DNA of 64,000 bases from Pseudomonas sp. FP2196 (GTDB taxonomy: Bacteria > Pseudomonadota > Gammaproteobacteria > Pseudomonadales > Pseudomonadaceae). The notes below the pieces were generated by a model that saw nothing but the letters and a program-made list of their open reading frames with translations, searched no databases and was not told the DNA's origin. A program made the position numbers and the translations under genes. The stretch spans positions 127,501 through 191,500 of the forward strand of contig NZ_CP117445.1 of assembly GCF_030687715.1 (NCBI RefSeq), read 5' to 3'. Shown here piece by piece: positions 20,604-33,100 of the stretch; within the stretch, counting starts at the first letter, position 1; every line of letters starts with the position of its first letter.

Positions 20604-20687
20604 AGCGAAAAGATCGCAGCCTTCGGCAGCTCCTACATTGGAATGCGTTTCCTGTAGGAGCTGCCGAAGGCTGCGATCTTTTGCTTC
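20604..20687. repeat. REPIN palindrome, AAGATCGCAGCCTTCGGC class
   Basis: Inverted arms of about 29 nt (left about 20608-20636, right about 20654-20682) carry the core GATCGCAGCCTTCGGCAGCT. It sits between the convergent lapD and 20687-21025 genes and could act as a bidirectional terminator. The same class recurs at 45527-45606. Confidence 0.88.
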
Positions 20688-21025
20688 TAAATCAAGCCGC
20701 CTTCATCTTCATCAATGAGCTGACTCAACCCACCCAACGCTTCCCGCGCTTGGGTCCGATCCATCAATTTGGCCTGCGCCGCCGGCGGCAGATCGGTAAC
20801 GCGGATCACGCCTTTCTGGGTCAGCACCTGAATCAGGTCGTCGAGTACCCGAATCATTTCAAAGTCGCTCTGCTTGAGCTGTTTGAGGCTGTTTTCCACG
20901 GCTTCGTTGGCGTACCACGCCTGGATTTCATGGTGGTCGGCCGGCAGCGTTTCCGTGGCCTCGGCGTACGCCGCGGCTTCCACGCGAATCAACTGGCCTT
21001 GCGCATCGCGTTGCACGTAAAACAT
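20687..21025 (-). CDS. Conserved hypothetical protein of the lap locus
   Basis: This is an acidic soluble protein of 112 residues with no signal peptide, membrane segment or recognisable catalytic motif. It opens MFYVQRDAQGQLIRVEAAAY and ends in an acidic tail (LIDEDEGGLI). I recall homologues in other Pseudomonas genomes under the misleading label of tryptophan-synthase-beta-like protein, but I see no such active site. It lies between lapD and lapA on the lapA strand, about 110 nt downstream of the lapA hairpin, so some co-transcription with lapA is possible. Its function is unknown. Confidence 0.75.
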   Translation of the reverse strand: MFYVQRDAQGQLIRVEAAAYAEATETLPADHHEIQAWYANEAVENSLKQLKQSDFEMIRVLDDLIQVLTQKGVIRVTDLPPAAQAKLMDRTQAREALGGLSQLIDEDEGGLI

Positions 21026-21136
21026 TGAGCATCCCTCGGAAATGAACCAGCGTCATGCTGTCAGCAGCATAGCCAACTGCGCGCAAGTATGCGGTGCGCC
21101 GACGAAATCGTCACCGCTTCGCCGGGCGTAAACGTG

Positions 21137-21161
21137 ACGGCCGCCCCATAAGGGCGGCCGT
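21137..21161 (-). terminator. Strong hairpin after lapA
   Basis: A 10-bp GC-rich perfect stem (ACGGCCGCCC / GGGCGGCCGT) with a 5-nt loop lies about 10 nt beyond the lapA stop. Only a short T-run follows on the minus strand, so termination efficiency is uncertain. Confidence 0.7.
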
Positions 21162-21171
21162 TGTTCACGGA

Positions 21172-24100
21172 TCAGCTGTTGTTGTGGTCGACCTTGATGG
21201 TCGGGTCGCTGCCGGCAATCAGGTTGTGGATGTTGGCGCTCGACCAGTTGTTGCCTTCCAGTTTGATCGTCACGTCCGGTGTCGCGGCGGCAGCATCGCC
21301 CGAGTTGAACTTGCCGCCCGAGCTGACTTGCAGCGACGACACGCCGTCGACCGTGCTGATCTTCAGGAAGTTGTCGATGGTGCTGCCGGTCTCGCCCTGC
21401 AACAGATCACGCAGGTCGATACGATCACCCTGGCTGGCATTGAAGTCCTTGATCACGTCAGTGCCGGTATCGCCTGATTTCCAGACGAAGGTGTCGGCAC
21501 CCGAACCACCGATCAGGATGTCGTTGCCCTGACCGCCAATCAGCGTGTCGTTGCCGGTGCCGCCGAGCAGGATGTCATTGCCTTTGCCGCCATCGAGCAG
21601 GTCATTGCCGCCCGAGCCGAACAGGATGTCATTGCCCGCGCCGCCCAACAGCGTGTCGTTACCGTCATGTGCGCCGGACACATCGAACGCCTGATAGTGC
21701 TCGGTGACGTACTGGTGCACATTGCTGGTGGTGACTTTGCTGACGTCGACGCCGGTTTCCTTGGCCACGAACGCCTGCATCGCCTGATAACCCTCACCGG
21801 CAATGCCGTTGAAGCTCACCAGGTCGCCGAACAGGATGTCGTTGCCATCACCACCGCTGACGGTGTCGTTGCCCGGCATCGTCGCTTCGGTGTGGCCGAT
21901 GATCGAGTTGGCCAGATCCTTCGGATCGATGTTGGTCTGCGGCGTCTTGTCCGAGTCGTACGGTTTCAGGTCATTGAGGCTGACACCGCTGTTGAGGCCG
22001 ATGGCTTCGACGTTGGACAGGCCACTGAGCAAAGAGAAGCTGCTGTTGGAGTTGGCGGTGGTGTAGTAATCGGTGCTGTTACCGCTGCCCGCCAGGCCGG
22101 AGAACTCGTAGGTGCCGTCGCCCTGGGCGTGCAGCGTGCCGAAGTTCTGGTACGACCAGCTACCGCCCGATTTGGTCCAGACCGTCACAGAGCCGTTGGC
22201 GCTGATATCGATCTGGTGCGAGCTGTCCGGATTCAGGCTGACGGCTGTCCCCAACTTATAGTTGGTGGTGGTGATCAGACTATCGAGGGTTTTGTTGCCG
22301 TACAGGTACGGGTTGGTCGATTCGCCGGTCTGGTAGTAGGTCGGCTGGCCATCGGTGATGAAGTACGTCAGGTTCTTCGCGCCGGTGTTGGCTACCGCTT
22401 CGGCGCTTTGGAAGAAGTTGGCCGTGGTTTTGAACACGTCCTCGTAGTTGGTGCCGCCGCCGGACGTCATCGAGTCCAGCACTGCCTTGAGTTTGGTCAG
22501 GGCGTTCGGGTCGTTGAGGTTCACCGACACCGACTGTTTGACCTGGGTATCGAAGTCCACCAGGAAGATGTTCACCGTGCCCGAGTTGCTGCCACCCAGG
22601 CTCTGCTTGAGGGTGTTGAACACCGAGGTCAGCGAGTCCTTCGCGGCGTTGAGCGACGAGGCGCTCATGCTGCCGGAGCTGTCGACCATGAACGCGATGT
22701 TGTAGTTGGTGCCCGGCACCACGGTCAGGCCGCCGATGTCAGCGACCATGATGTCGTTGCCGTCGGTACCGTTGAACGTGTCATCACCGGAGGTGGCGAC
22801 CGACGCGGTGTAGACCGCTGGCACCACAGTGACCGGAATGGTCGCGGTGCTGCTCGCCGAACCGCCCACGGCTTCGGTAGACGTCGAGGTCACGGTCAGG
22901 TTGAACTGGCCGTTGTAGTAGGTCGGCGGGGTCACGGTCAGGCTGCCGAGGTTCCAGCCGGTGACGTTGGCTTCGCCATTGCTCGCGGTGACGGTGAAGC
23001 TGTGGCCTGCGCCGTCGCTCAGCACCGAGCCGACCGGCGCGCCGCTGATCTTCACGCTCAGGGTTTCCGAACCATCGGTGTCGGTCAGCGCAGTGGAGAC
23101 TGCCGACAGTTTCACCGTGGTGCCTTCGGCGCCAGTGTTGAGCTTGTAGCCGTCGTAATAGCCTTCGCCGTTGGTGCCGTGCAGGTCGGAGACGGTCACG
23201 CCGGCATTCACCAGATCGGTCACGCCGGTGTAGATCGGCACGCCGGCGCTGCTCAGGTCGACCGGCGTGCTGCCGTTGACCGAAAGGTTGACGTCGTAGC
23301 TGCCCGGGCCACTCTGGTTGTGGTGGTAGATGTCCAGGGTGTAGTAGCCGCTGGTGGTCGGGGTGAACGAACCATTGATTGCACCGCCCGCGCCCCAGGT
23401 ACCCGACGCCACGCTCTTGCCGCCGATGGTGATCAACAGACTGTCATCGGCGACACCGCTGAAGGTGTAGGTTTTGCCGGCTTCCAGGTAGATCAGGCCC
23501 GACGTTTTCGAGGCGGTGCCGGCGGTCACGCTGCCGTCGGACTGCACATTGTTCACGTTGGTGCTGGAGTTCGGTGTGCCGGCGCCGTCGATGACGTTTT
23601 TCAGAGTGGTCGAATCCGCGCCGTTGCCGTTGGTGCCCAGACCCGACAGACCGGTCCAGACTTCCTTGACCAGTCCGGTGGACTTCACGCTGTTGTCAGC
23701 CACGCTCACGGTCGGGGCATCCGCCACTGGCGTGATGTCGATCTTCACGGTGCCAGTGCTGCCCAGCAGTTGACCGTCGGTTGGCTGGAACTTGATCTGT
23801 GCGTAATCGGCCTGGTTGTTGCCCAGGCCGGTGCCGCCGTAACCGTTGACGCCCGACTCGTTGGCATCCGGCATGAAGCGCAGTTTGCCGGCGTCGATAT
23901 CAGCCTTGCTGAAGGTCTGGTTGGTGGCGACGTCTTTCCAGGTCGAACCGTCCAGGTACTGCAGTTTGCCTTCACCCGGCAGCTGGGTGATTTTCACCCC
24001 GAGGCTGCTGGCCGGGCTGTCGACATCGGTCACACCGAAGGTCGACCAGCCGAGGATCAGCGGGGTGTCTTCGCTACCGGTGACGTTGACTGGCGCTGCG

Positions 24101-27100
24101 ACTGGCGCGTCGTTGACCGCCACCACGTTGACCGTGGTGGTCGCGGTGTTGGAGTAGTTGCCGCCATCGGTCACGGTCACGGTGATGATCCGCGGCACGG
24201 TGCTTGGGTCTTCACTGCTGTTGGTGAAGCTGATGTTCTTGATGGCCTGCATGTAGTCGGCCAGCGTCGCGTTGCCCGACAGGGTTAGCGTCACGGTGCC
24301 GTTGGTGCTGTTGGCATTGATGGTGATGCCGTTGACGCTGTTGCCCAGGTTCAACGCATCGCCGTCCTGACGGTTGGTCAGCACTACGGTCGCGCCGGTC
24401 AGCATGGTGCTGTCCGGGTCGGTGATCCTGATGTCGGTGTCGGCAATCGACACACCGGCACCCGGGGTGTTTTCGGTGAAGGTCACCTTGTAGTCGGCAC
24501 CGGTCGCACCGCTGGAGTTGTTGGCGTCCAGATCGAGAACCGGCGGTGCATCGTTGTCGATGATCGAGGTGCTGACGCTGCCATTGGTGCTGCTGACTGC
24601 GAGGTTCTCGAAGTTGCCACCGGTGGCCGAGTCGATCTTGACCACGAAGTTCTCGGTGCCTTCGGTGATCTTGTCATCGAGGGTGGCGACGTTGAACTGC
24701 GCGCTGCTGGCGCCCGCCGGGATTTTCACGGTGTATACGCCCGTGAAGTCCGAACCGTCGGCAGCGGTGCCGCTGTAGACGATTTTCAGGGTCACCTCGG
24801 TTTGCGCCGGGTGGTTCAGGCTGACGGTGTAGCTGGCGGTCTGGCCTTCGGTCACCGAAGTGCTGCCGGTGATGCTGACCGTGGTGGTGTCGACGGTGTC
24901 GGTGACGCTGGTCACGGCTGGCGTATTGCTGGTTACCAGGTTTTCAAAGCCGCCGCCGCTGGTACCGGTGATGGTCGCCTGCACGGTGCCGGCGTCTTTG
25001 TAGACGTCGTCAGCCGGAGCCGGGACGGTCACGGTTCCGGTGGTTTTACCCGCTTCGATGGTGATCACCGAGCCGTTGCTCAGGGTCACGGTCACCGGTG
25101 AGCCGGCGGCGTTGCTCAGGGTCGCGGTGTAGGTGATCTGGCCACCCTCGGCCACAGAACCGGTCGCGCTGAGCGACAGGTTGGTGGTGTCGACGGTGTC
25201 AGTGACGTTGGTGCTGACCGGGGTTTTGTCCGCTACGAGGTTTTCGTAATTGCCACCCGTCACGTTGGTGATCGAGTTGGTCAGTGGTGCATGACCGGTC
25301 AACGCATCGTTCGGCGCAGTGGTGGTGACGGTGCCGGTGGTTTTGCCGATGTCGATAGTGATCTGCTGACCATTGGCCAGAGTCACGACAACCGGCGAAC
25401 CCGTCACTGGCGCGCCGACGGTTGCGGTGTAGACGACGTTGCCGCCTTCAGCCGCTGTAGCGGTTGCGCTCAGTTTTACCGAGGTGGTGTCGATGGTGTC
25501 GGTAACGCTGGTCACGGCCGGCGTCGTGCTTGGCACCAGGTTTTCGAAGTTACCACCCGTCGCGTTGCTGATCGTCGCCTGCACGGTGCCGGCGTCTTTG
25601 TAGACGTCGTCAGTCGGAGCCGGAACAGTCACGGTGCCAGTGGTTTTACCGGCGTCGATGGTGATGACAGCACCGTTGCTCAGGGTCACGGTCACTGGCG
25701 AGCCAGCGGCGTTGGTCAGGGTTGCGGTGTAGACGATCGAGCCACCCTCGGCCACAGAACCGGTCGCGCTGAGCGACAGGTTGGTGGTGTCGACGGTGTC
25801 AGTGACGTTGGTGCTGACCGGGGTTTTGTCCGCTACGAGGTTTTCGTAGTTGCCACCCGTCACGTTGGTGATCGCGTTGGTCAGTGGTGCATGACCGGTC
25901 AACGCATCGTTCGGCGCAGTGGTGGTGACGGTGCCGGTGGTTTTGCCGATGTCGATAGTGATCTGCTGACCATTGGCCAGAGTCACGACAACCGGCGAAC
26001 CCGTCACTGGCGCGCCGACGGTTGCGGTGTAAACGACGTTGCCGCCTTCAGCCGCTGTGCCCGTTGCGCTCAGTTTCACGGTGGTGGTGTCGATGGTGTC
26101 GGAGACGTTGGTCACCGCTGGAACCGTGCTCGGCACCAGATTTTCGAAGTTGCCACCGGTGGCGTTGGTGATGGTTGCCTGTACGGTACCGGCGTCTTTG
26201 TAGACGTCATCGGTAGGTGCAGGGACGGTCACTGTGCCGGTGGTTTTACCTGCCTCGATAGTGATGACCGAGCCGTTGCTCAGGGTCACGGTCACTGGCG
26301 AGCCAGCGGCATTGGTCAGCGTGGCGGTGTAAACGATCGAGCCGCCTTCAGCCACCGAGTTGGTAGCGCTCAGCGACAGGTTAGTGGTGTCGACAGTGTC
26401 GGTCACGGTGGTGCTGACCGGGGTTTTGTCCGCTACAAGGCTTTCGTAGTTGCCGCCAGTCACACCGGTAATCGAGTTGGTAATCGGTGCATGGCCGGTC
26501 AATGCATCGTTCGGCGCAGTGAAGGTCACGGTCCCCGTGGTTTTACCCACTTCGATGGTGATGCTCTGACCGTTGGCTAGCGTTACCACAACCGGCGAGC
26601 CAGTCACCGGCGCGCCGACAGAGGCAGTGTAAGTGACAGCGCCGCCCTCAGCCGCCGACTCAGTCGCCGTCAGCTTCACAGTCGTGGTGTCGATAGTGTC
26701 GGTGACATTGGTCACGGCCGGCACAGTGCTCGGCACCAGATTTTCAAAGTTGCCACCGGTAGCGGTGGAAATGGTTGCTTCGACTTTGCCCGCGTCTTTG
26801 TACACGTCATCGGCAGGCGCTGGAACGGTGACGGTGCCAGTGGTCTTGCCGGCATCGATGGTGATCACGGCGCCATTGGACAAGGTGACAGTCACTGGCG
26901 AACCGGCAGCGTTGGTCAGCGTCGCGGTGTAAACGATCGAGCCACCCTCGGCCACGGAACCGGTCGCCGACAGCGACAGGTTGGTGGTGTCGACGGTATC
27001 GGTGACGGTGGTCGAAACCGGGGTCTTGTCGGCCACCAGACTTTCATAATTACCGCCGGTTACACCGGTGATCGCGTTGGTCAGCGGTGCATGGCCGGTC

Positions 27101-30100
27101 AATACATCGTTCGGCGCAGTGAAGGTCACAGTGCCGGTGGTTTTGCCCACTTCGATGGTGATCTGCTGACCATTGGCCAAGGTCACGACGACAGGCGAGC
27201 CGGTCACTGGCGCGCCGACGGTGGCGGTGTAGACGACGTTGCCGCCCTCAGCCGCCGACTCGGTCGCGGTCAGTTTGACCGTGGTGGTGTCGATGGTGTC
27301 GGAGACGTTGGTCACGGCCGGCACAGTACTTGGCACCAGATTCTCGAAGTTGCCACCGGTGGCGTTGGTGATGGTTGCCTGTACGGTACCGGCGTCTTTG
27401 TAGACGTCATCGGTAGGTGCTGGAACGGTGACGGTGCCAGTGGTCTTGCCGGCATCGATGGTGATCACGGCGCCATTGGACAAGGTGACAGTCACTGGCG
27501 AACCGGCAGCGTTGGTCAGCGTCGCGGTGTAAACGATCGAACCACCCTCGGCCACGGAACCGGTCGCCGACAGCGACAGGTTGGTAGTGTCGACGGTGTC
27601 GGTGACGGTGGTCGAAACCGGGGTCTTGTCGGCCACCAGACTTTCATAATTACCGCCGGTTACACCGGTGATCGCGTTGGTCAGCGGCGCATGACCCGTC
27701 AGTGCATCGTTCGGCGCAGTGAAGGTCACAGTGCCGGTGGTTTTGCCCACTTCGATGGTGATCTGCTGACCATTGGCCAAGGTCACGACGACAGGCGAGC
27801 CGGTCACTGGCGCGCCGACGGTGGCGGTGTAGACGACGTTGCCGCCCTCAGCCGCCGACTCGGTCGCGGTCAGTTTGACCGTGGTGGTGTCGATGGTGTC
27901 GGAGACGTTGGTCACCGCTGGAACCGTGCTCGGCACCAGATTTTCGAAGTTGCCACCGGTGGCGTTGGTGATGGTTGCCTGTACGGTACCGGCGTCTTTG
28001 TAGACGTCATCGGTAGGTGCAGGGACGGTCACTGTGCCGGTGGTTTTACCTGCCTCGATAGTGATGACCGAGCCGTTGCTCAGGGTCACGGTCACTGGCG
28101 AGCCAGCGGCGTTGGTCAGCGTGGCGGTGTAAACGATCGAGCCGCCTTCAGCAACCGAGTTGGTAGCGCTGAGCGACAGGTTAGTGGTGTCGACGGTGTC
28201 GGTCACGGTAGTGCTGACTGGCGTTTTATCGGCCACGAGGTTTTCGTAGTTACCGCCAGTCACGCCGGTGATCGAGTTGCTGAGTGGCGCTTGACCCGTC
28301 AACGCATCGTTCGGCGCAGTGAAGGTCACAGTGCCGGTGGTTTTGCCGACTTCGATGGTGATGTTTTGGCCGTTAGCCAGAGTCACCACGACAGGCGAGC
28401 CAGTCACCGGCGCACCGACAGTGGCGGTGTAAGTGACAGTGCCACCTTCAGCCACGGAGGTATCGGCAGTCAGTTTGACCGTCGACGTATCGATGGTGTC
28501 GGTCACTTCGGTCACGGCCGGCACAGTGCTCGGCACCAGGTTTTCGAAGTTGCCGCCAGTGGCGGTGGTGATGGTTGCCTGAACGGTACCGGCGTCTTTG
28601 TAGACGTCATCAGCCGGAGCCGGGACGGTTACGGTGCCAGTGGTTTTACCAGCCTCGATGGTGATCACAGCACCGTTCGACAGCGTGACCGTCACTGGCG
28701 AGCCAGCGGCGTTGGTCAGGGTGGCGGTGTAAACAATCGAACCGCCCTCGGCCACAGAACCGGTGGCGCTCAAAGACAGATTGGTGGTGTCGACGGTGTC
28801 AGTAACGGTGGTCGAAACCGGGGCCTTGTCGGCAACAAGACTCTCGTAGTTGCCGCCGGTCACGGCGGTGATCGAGTTGGTAATCGGCGCATGACCGGCC
28901 AACGCGTCGTTCGGTGCGGTGAAGGTCACAGTGCCGGTGGTTTTGCCCACTTCGATGGTGATGTTCTGTCCGTTGGCCAGCGTTACGACCACAGGCGAGC
29001 CAGTCACTGGCGCACCTACGGTGGCGGTATAAGTGACTGCGCCACCTTCAGCCGCAGACTCGGTTGCGGTCAGTTTGACGGTGGTGGTGTCGATGGTATC
29101 GGTAACGTTGGTGACAGCCGGAACGGTGCTCGGCACCAGATTTTCGAAGTTGCCGCCAGTAGCGCTCGAAATAGTCGCTTCGACTTTGCCCGCATCTTTG
29201 TAGACGTCATCAGCCGGAGCCGGAACAGTCACGGTGCCGGTGGTTTTACCGGCGTCGATGGTGATGACAGCGCCGTTCGACAAGGTCACGGTGACCGGCG
29301 TGCCGGCCGCGTTGGTCAGCGTTGCGGTGTAAACGATCGAGCCGCCTTCCGCAACCGAATCGGTCGCGGTCAGGTTCAGGTTGGTGGTGTCGGTAGTGTC
29401 CGAAACCGCGGTGTCGGCGGACTTGCTGTCGACCGCCAGTTTTTCGTAGTTGCCGCCGGTGGCGCCGTCGATGGTCACGCTCAGGGAGCTGCCGCCCGCC
29501 AATGGGCTGTTCGGCGCGACGAAGTTTACGGTGCCGGTGGTTTCGCCGACGGCGATGGTGATGGTCTGGCCGTTGGACAGGGTCACCACAACTGGTGAGC
29601 CGGTCACCGGTGCGGTCACGGTCGCGGTGTAGACCACGGTTTCGCCTTCGGCGACGTTCGCGGTGGCGGTCAGCGAGACGGTAGAGGTGTCGATGGTGTC
29701 ATTGACGGTGGTCACCGCCGGCACAGTGCTCGGCACCAGATTTTCAAAGTTGCCACCGGTGGCGGTGGAAATGGTCGCTTCAACTTTGCCCGCGTCTTTG
29801 TACACGTCGTCAGCCGGAGCCGGGACGGTCACGGTGCCAGTGGTTTTGCCGGCCTCGATGGTGATCACGGCGCCGTTGCTCAACGTCACGGTCACTGGCG
29901 TGCCGGCAGCGTTGGTCAGGGTCGCGGTGTAAGTGATCTGGCCACCTTCGTTCACCGAACCGGTGGCGCTGAGCGACAGGTTGGTGGTGTCGGTGGTATC
30001 GGTCACGGTGGTGCTGACCGGGGTTTTGTCGGCCACGAGGTTTTCGTAGTTGCCGCCGCTGACGTCGGTGATCGAGTTGGTAATCGGCGCATGACCGGTC

Positions 30101-33100
30101 AACGCATCGTTTGGCGCGGTGGTGGTCACGGTGCCCGTGGTTTTGCCGACCTCGATGGTGATGTTCTGACCGTTGGCCAGGGTCACGACCACCGGCGAAC
30201 CGGTGACTGGCGCACCGACAGTCGCGGTGTAAGTGACGGTGCCACCTTCAGCAGCAGACTCGGTCGCAGTCAGTTTGACGGTCGAGGTGTCGATGGTGTC
30301 GGTAACGTTGGTGACAGCCGGAACTGTGCTCGGCACCAGGTTCTCGAAGTTGCCACCGGTAGCGGTCGAAATGGTTGCCTCGACTTTGCCGGCGTCTTTG
30401 TAGACGTCATCGGCTGGAGCAGCAACGGTCACGGTGCCGGTGGTTTTGCCTGCTTCGATGGTGATCACGGCGCCGTTCGAAAGCGTCACGGTTACCGGCG
30501 TGCCGGCGGGGTTGGTCAGCGTCGCGGTGTAAACAATCGCACCGCCCTCGGTCACGGAGCCGGTCGCACTCAGCGACAGGTTGGTGGTGTCGACTGTGTC
30601 GGTCACCGAAGTCACAGCCGGGGTCTTGTCGGCCACGAGGTTTTCATAATTGCCGCCGCTGGTACCGTCGATCTTCACGCTCAGTGTGTTGCCGCCGGCC
30701 AGTGCATCGTTCGGTGCGGTGAAGTTGACGCTGCCGCTGCTGGCGCCGACTGGAATGGTGATGGTCTGGCCGTTGGACAGGGTCACGACAACCGGCGAGC
30801 CGGTGACCGGTGCTGTCACGGATGCGGTGTAAACCACCACGCCACCTTCAACGGTGCTGGCAGTGGCAGTCAGCGAGACGGTGCTGTTATCGATGGTGTC
30901 GGTGACATTGGTGACCGCCGGGGTCTTGTCGACCACCAGGTTCTCGAAATTGCCACCGGTCGTCTTGGTAATGCTGGCGTCGACTTTGCCGGCGTCCTTG
31001 TACACGTCATCGGCCGGGGCTGCGACGGTCGCGGTGCCGGTGGTCGCGCCCTTGGCGATGTTGATCACCGCACCGTTGCTCAGGGTCACGGTCATGGCCG
31101 TGCCGGCGGCATTGGTCAGGGTCGCGGTGTAGACGATCGAGCCGCCCTCGGCGACCGAATTGGTGGCGCTCAGGCTGATATTGGTGGTGTCGACCGTGTC
31201 GGTGACGGTGGTGACCACCGCCGAACGGTTGGCATCGACCTGCTCGAAGTTGCCGCCGCTGTGGCTGGCAATTGCGGTCTGCACCTTGCTGCCGTCGATG
31301 TACGGGGTGTTCGCTGGCGCTGCGAAGTTCACCGAACCGGTCGTGGCGCCGGCAGCGATGTTGATCACCGCGCCGTTGGCCAGGGTCACGGTCATGGCGG
31401 TGCCGGCCGGATTGCTCAGGGTCGCGGTGTAGGTGATCTGGCCACCTTCGCTGACAGTGTCGCTGGCGCTCAGGGTCAGGGTGGTCTTGTCGACGGTGTC
31501 ATTGACGGTGGTGCTGACCGGGGTCTTGCTGACGTCGAGCTTCTCGAAGTTGCCGCCAGTGGCATCGGTCATGGTCACGGTGAGCTTGCTGACGTCTTTG
31601 TAGACGTCATCGCTCGGCGCCGCGATGGTCACCGAGCCGGTGGTTTTACCGGCCTCGATCGTGATGGTCTGGCCGTTGCTCAGGTTGACGGTCACCGGGG
31701 TTTGCGCGGCGTTGGTCAGGGTCGCGGTGTAGGTGATCGACGTGCCTTCGAGCACATAGCTCTCGGCGCTGAGGGTCAAGTGAGTGGTATTGACGGTGTC
31801 GGCGACGTTGGTCACCGCTGGCGTCGGATTGGCCACCAGGTTTTCGAAATTGCCGCCCGTGGTCTCTTTGATCGTCACTTCGACTTTGCCGGCGTCTTTG
31901 TAGACGTCATCGGCTGGCGCCGGAACGGTTACGGTGCCGGTGGTCTTGCCAGCTTCGATGGTGATGGTCGAGCCGTTGCTCAGGGTCACGGTCACCGGGG
32001 TGCCGGCCGGGTTGGTCAGCGTAGCGGTGTAGACGATCTGCCCGCCTTCGTTGACGTTGCCGGTGGCGGTCAGCGAAACGGTGGTGGTGTCGACGGTGTC
32101 GGTGACGGTGGTGCTGACCGGGGTTTTGTCGGCCACGAGGTTTTCGTAGTTGCCGCCGCTGACGTTGGTGATCGAGTTGGTCAGCGGTGCATGACCGGCC
32201 AATACGTCGTTCGGTGCAGTGGTGGTGACGGTGCCAGTGGTTTTACCCACTTCGATGGTGATGTTCTGGCCGTTGGCCAGGGTTACCACGACAGGCGAAC
32301 CGGTCACCGGCGCGCCAACAGTAGCGGTGTAGGTGACGGTGCCACCTTCAGCGGCAGTTTCGGTGGCGCTCAGTTTCACCGTCGAGGTGTCGATGGTGTC
32401 TGTGACGTCAGTAACGGCCGGAACGGTGCTCGGCACCAGGTTCTCGAAGTTGCCGCCCGTGGCGTCCTTGATGGTCACTTCGACTTTGCCGGCGTCTTTG
32501 TAGACGTCATCGGCAGGCGCCGGAACGGTTACGGTGCCAGTGGTTTTGCCCGCTTCGATGGTGATGACCGAGCCGTTGCTCAAGGTCACGGTAACCGGCG
32601 AGCCGGCGGTGTTGGTCAGCGTCGCGGTGTAAACAATCGAACCGCCCTCGGCCACGGAACCGGTCGCGCTGAGGGAAAGATTGGTGGTGTCGACGGTGTC
32701 GGTGACGTTGGTCGAAACCGGCGTCTTGTCGGCCACGAGGTTTTCGTAGTTACCGCCGCTGACGTTGGTGATCGAGTTGGTCAGCGGGGCGTGGCCAGTC
32801 AGCGCATCGTTCGGTGCGGTGGTGGTGACGGTGCCTGTGGTTTTGCCGACTTCGATGGTGATGTTCTGACCGTTGGCCAGGGTGACAGTCACTGGCGAAC
32901 CGGTCACTGGCGCGCCAACAGTGGCGGTATAGGTGACGGTGCCACCTTCAGCGGCCGACTCGGTAGCGGTCAGTTTTACGCTAGTGGTGTCAACGGTGTC
33001 GGTGACTTCGGTCACGGCTGGAACAGTGCTTGGCACCAGATTCTCGAAGTTGCCGCCGGTGGCGTCCTTGATGGTGACTTCGACTTTGCCGGCGTCTTTA

